Below are positions 14,733 to 15,739 of a stretch of 15,739 bases of DNA, in pieces. Both the position numbers and the translations under genes were made by a program. Source of the stretch: Flemingiibacterium sp964603455. Its GTDB lineage: Bacteria > Bacillota > Clostridia > Oscillospirales > CAG-272. Location of the stretch: the NCBI GenBank assembly GCA_964603455.1, contig CAZRVL010000046.1:1-15739 (forward strand), in the 5' to 3' direction. Within the stretch, counting starts at the first letter, position 1; every line of letters begins with the position of its first letter. A model generated the notes under the pieces. It was given only the letters and a program-made list of their open reading frames with translations, did no database searches and was not told the origin of the DNA.

Positions 14733-15739
14733 TTAAAAAATATAGTAAATAAACGGATTGAAGGAACCCGAAGCGAGCGACATTATGCAAAGCAGCAGCA
14801 GCGGCAGCGAAAGTATGTAGCCGATGCCGTCAAGCAGCGGAGCTTTTTTTGCAATTTCTTTGAGCTTCGGAGTTATCGGAGTCGAGAACACCAGACCGAA
14901 TATCAGCATCACTACCATGAAGGGCGAGAAGAGCTGAAGCGCATCTGCCGGATTTCCCGAAAAGCTGAACATCGTTGCGATATACTTGAACGCCGCCGAA
15001 ATGCTTCTCGAATTGAAAACGACAAATCCGAGCATCACCGCAAGGAGCGTGTATATGCGAAGCAGAGGGCGGAGTGCCTTTTTCTCGGCGAGCTTTTCAA
15101 AGGAGGTGAGCTGCTCGAACATCATGAGCAGACCATGCCACATTCCCCAGAGGATGAAGGTGAAATTCGCGCCGTGCCACAAGCCGGTGAGGAAGAAGAC
15201 GATAAGTCGGTTTATGACTGTCCTTGTCTTTCCTTTGCGGTTGCCGCCGAGCGGAAAATACACATATTCGCGAAACCACGAGGTCAGCGATATATGCCAG
15301 CGTTTCCAGAAATCGCGTATAGTCACGGCATAGTAGGGATAATTGAAGTTTTCGCATAGCTCGAAGCCGAACATTTTTGCAAGTCCTATCGCCATGTCGG
15401 AATATCCCGAAAAGTCGAAGTAAAGCTGTAAGCAGTAGCAGACCGCGCCCGAAAAGCACAGCAGTGATGAAGGTGAAACGGCATCGAATGCCGCTGTGGC
15501 GATGACTGCCGCGCTGTTTGAGATCAGCACCTTCTTTGCAAGTCCGAGTGAGAATCTGCGTATGCCGTCAGACAGCTTGTCGATATTCACGCTTCTGACT
15601 GCCAGCTGCTCCTTAATATCGCCGTATTTTACGATAGGTCCGGCGATAAGCTGAGGGAAGAATGAGATGTAAAGGAAGAGATCGGCGTAATTTTTCTGCA
15701 CCTCGGTCTTTCCGCCGTATACATAGACCACATATGACA
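14733..15739 (-). CDS. MBOAT-family O-acyltransferase (AlgI/PatA-like), 5' end cut by window edge
   Basis: The frame stays open to the right edge; 335 full codons are present and about 100-150 N-terminal residues are expected beyond it. Hallmarks are QKNYADLFLYISFFPQLIAGPI, LYFDFSGYSDMAIGLAKMFGF, NFNYPYYAVTIRDFWKRWHISLTSWFREYVYFPLGGNRKG and FLTGLWHGANFTFILWGMWHG; the His of LWHGAN (codon at 15176-15174) is the MBOAT active-site histidine. Several membrane spans follow up to the C-terminus, which ends FNPFIYYIF as in AlgI/DltB-type proteins. It moves acyl, usually acetyl, groups across the membrane for transfer to an exported glycan by the next gene product. An apparent GTG start at 15731 is only the first start-like codon in view and lies inside the conserved region. 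Confidence 0.92.
   Translation of the reverse strand, partial: SYVVYVYGGKTEVQKNYADLFLYISFFPQLIAGPIVKYGDIKEQLAVRSVNIDKLSDGIRRFSLGLAKKVLISNSAAVIATAAFDAVSPSSLLCFSGAVCYCLQLYFDFSGYSDMAIGLAKMFGFELCENFNYPYYAVTIRDFWKRWHISLTSWFREYVYFPLGGNRKGKTRTVINRLIVFFLTGLWHGANFTFILWGMWHGLLMMFEQLTSFEKLAEKKALRPLLRIYTLLAVMLGFVVFNSRSISAAFKYIATMFSFSGNPADALQLFSPFMVVMLIFGLVFSTPITPKLKEIAKKAPLLDGIGYILSLPLLLLCIMSLASGSFNPFIYYIF

Noticed and set aside
14496..15359. 287-codon open frame on the plus strand over the MBOAT and AlgX-like genes
   Set aside because: Low-quality composition (Arg, Glu and His runs), no recognised motifs, and it lies opposite two strongly conserved genes.

Overview
The window reads as a chromosomal segment of a Gram-positive anaerobe of the class Clostridia, probably a gut or rumen member of the Oscillospiraceae/Ruminococcaceae type. 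This is inferred from strong GGAGG-type ribosome binding sites, sigma-A promoters with a TGTGGTATAAT core, rho-independent terminators, lipoprotein signals and the gene families present. No rRNA, phage, transposon or CRISPR array is seen. Both ends cut through genes.

Left part (1-5930), mostly short transcription units. On the minus strand lie a truncated GH43-like beta-propeller glycosidase (1-838), a tRNA-Lys(UUU) with encoded CCA, its own consensus promoter and a perfect 13-bp terminator hairpin, and a cytidylate-kinase-like protein (1141-1776). Facing right are an S1-domain RNA-binding protein (1954-2886), a cytoplasmic right-handed beta-helix protein (3055-4458) and a MocR/GabR-type regulator (4544-5896). 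That regulator has Arg in place of the PLP-binding lysine.

Middle (5936-7456, minus): an ECF-type sigma factor whose sigma2/sigma4 core covers only the first ~150 of 506 residues. A winged-helix-like segment and about 250 unrecognised residues follow. It converges on the MocR gene across a bidirectional terminator.

Right part (7581-15739, minus): one tightly packed operon of six envelope genes entering from beyond the right edge. In transcription order they are an MBOAT O-acyltransferase (partial), an AlgJ/AlgX-like SGNH partner, a VanX-type D,D-dipeptidase with an SH3-like domain, a single-pass membrane protein with an external RCC1 propeller, a single-pass membrane transglutaminase-like protein on a stalk of composite Ig-like repeats, and a small two-repeat lipoprotein. 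The first two families usually cooperate to O-acylate an exported glycan. The dipeptidase and transglutaminase fold act on peptides or proteins outside the membrane. The set is therefore inferred to be a cell-wall modification or surface-assembly locus. It ends in a hairpin whose G-U pairs form only in minus-strand RNA, and the sigma-factor gene lies just downstream.
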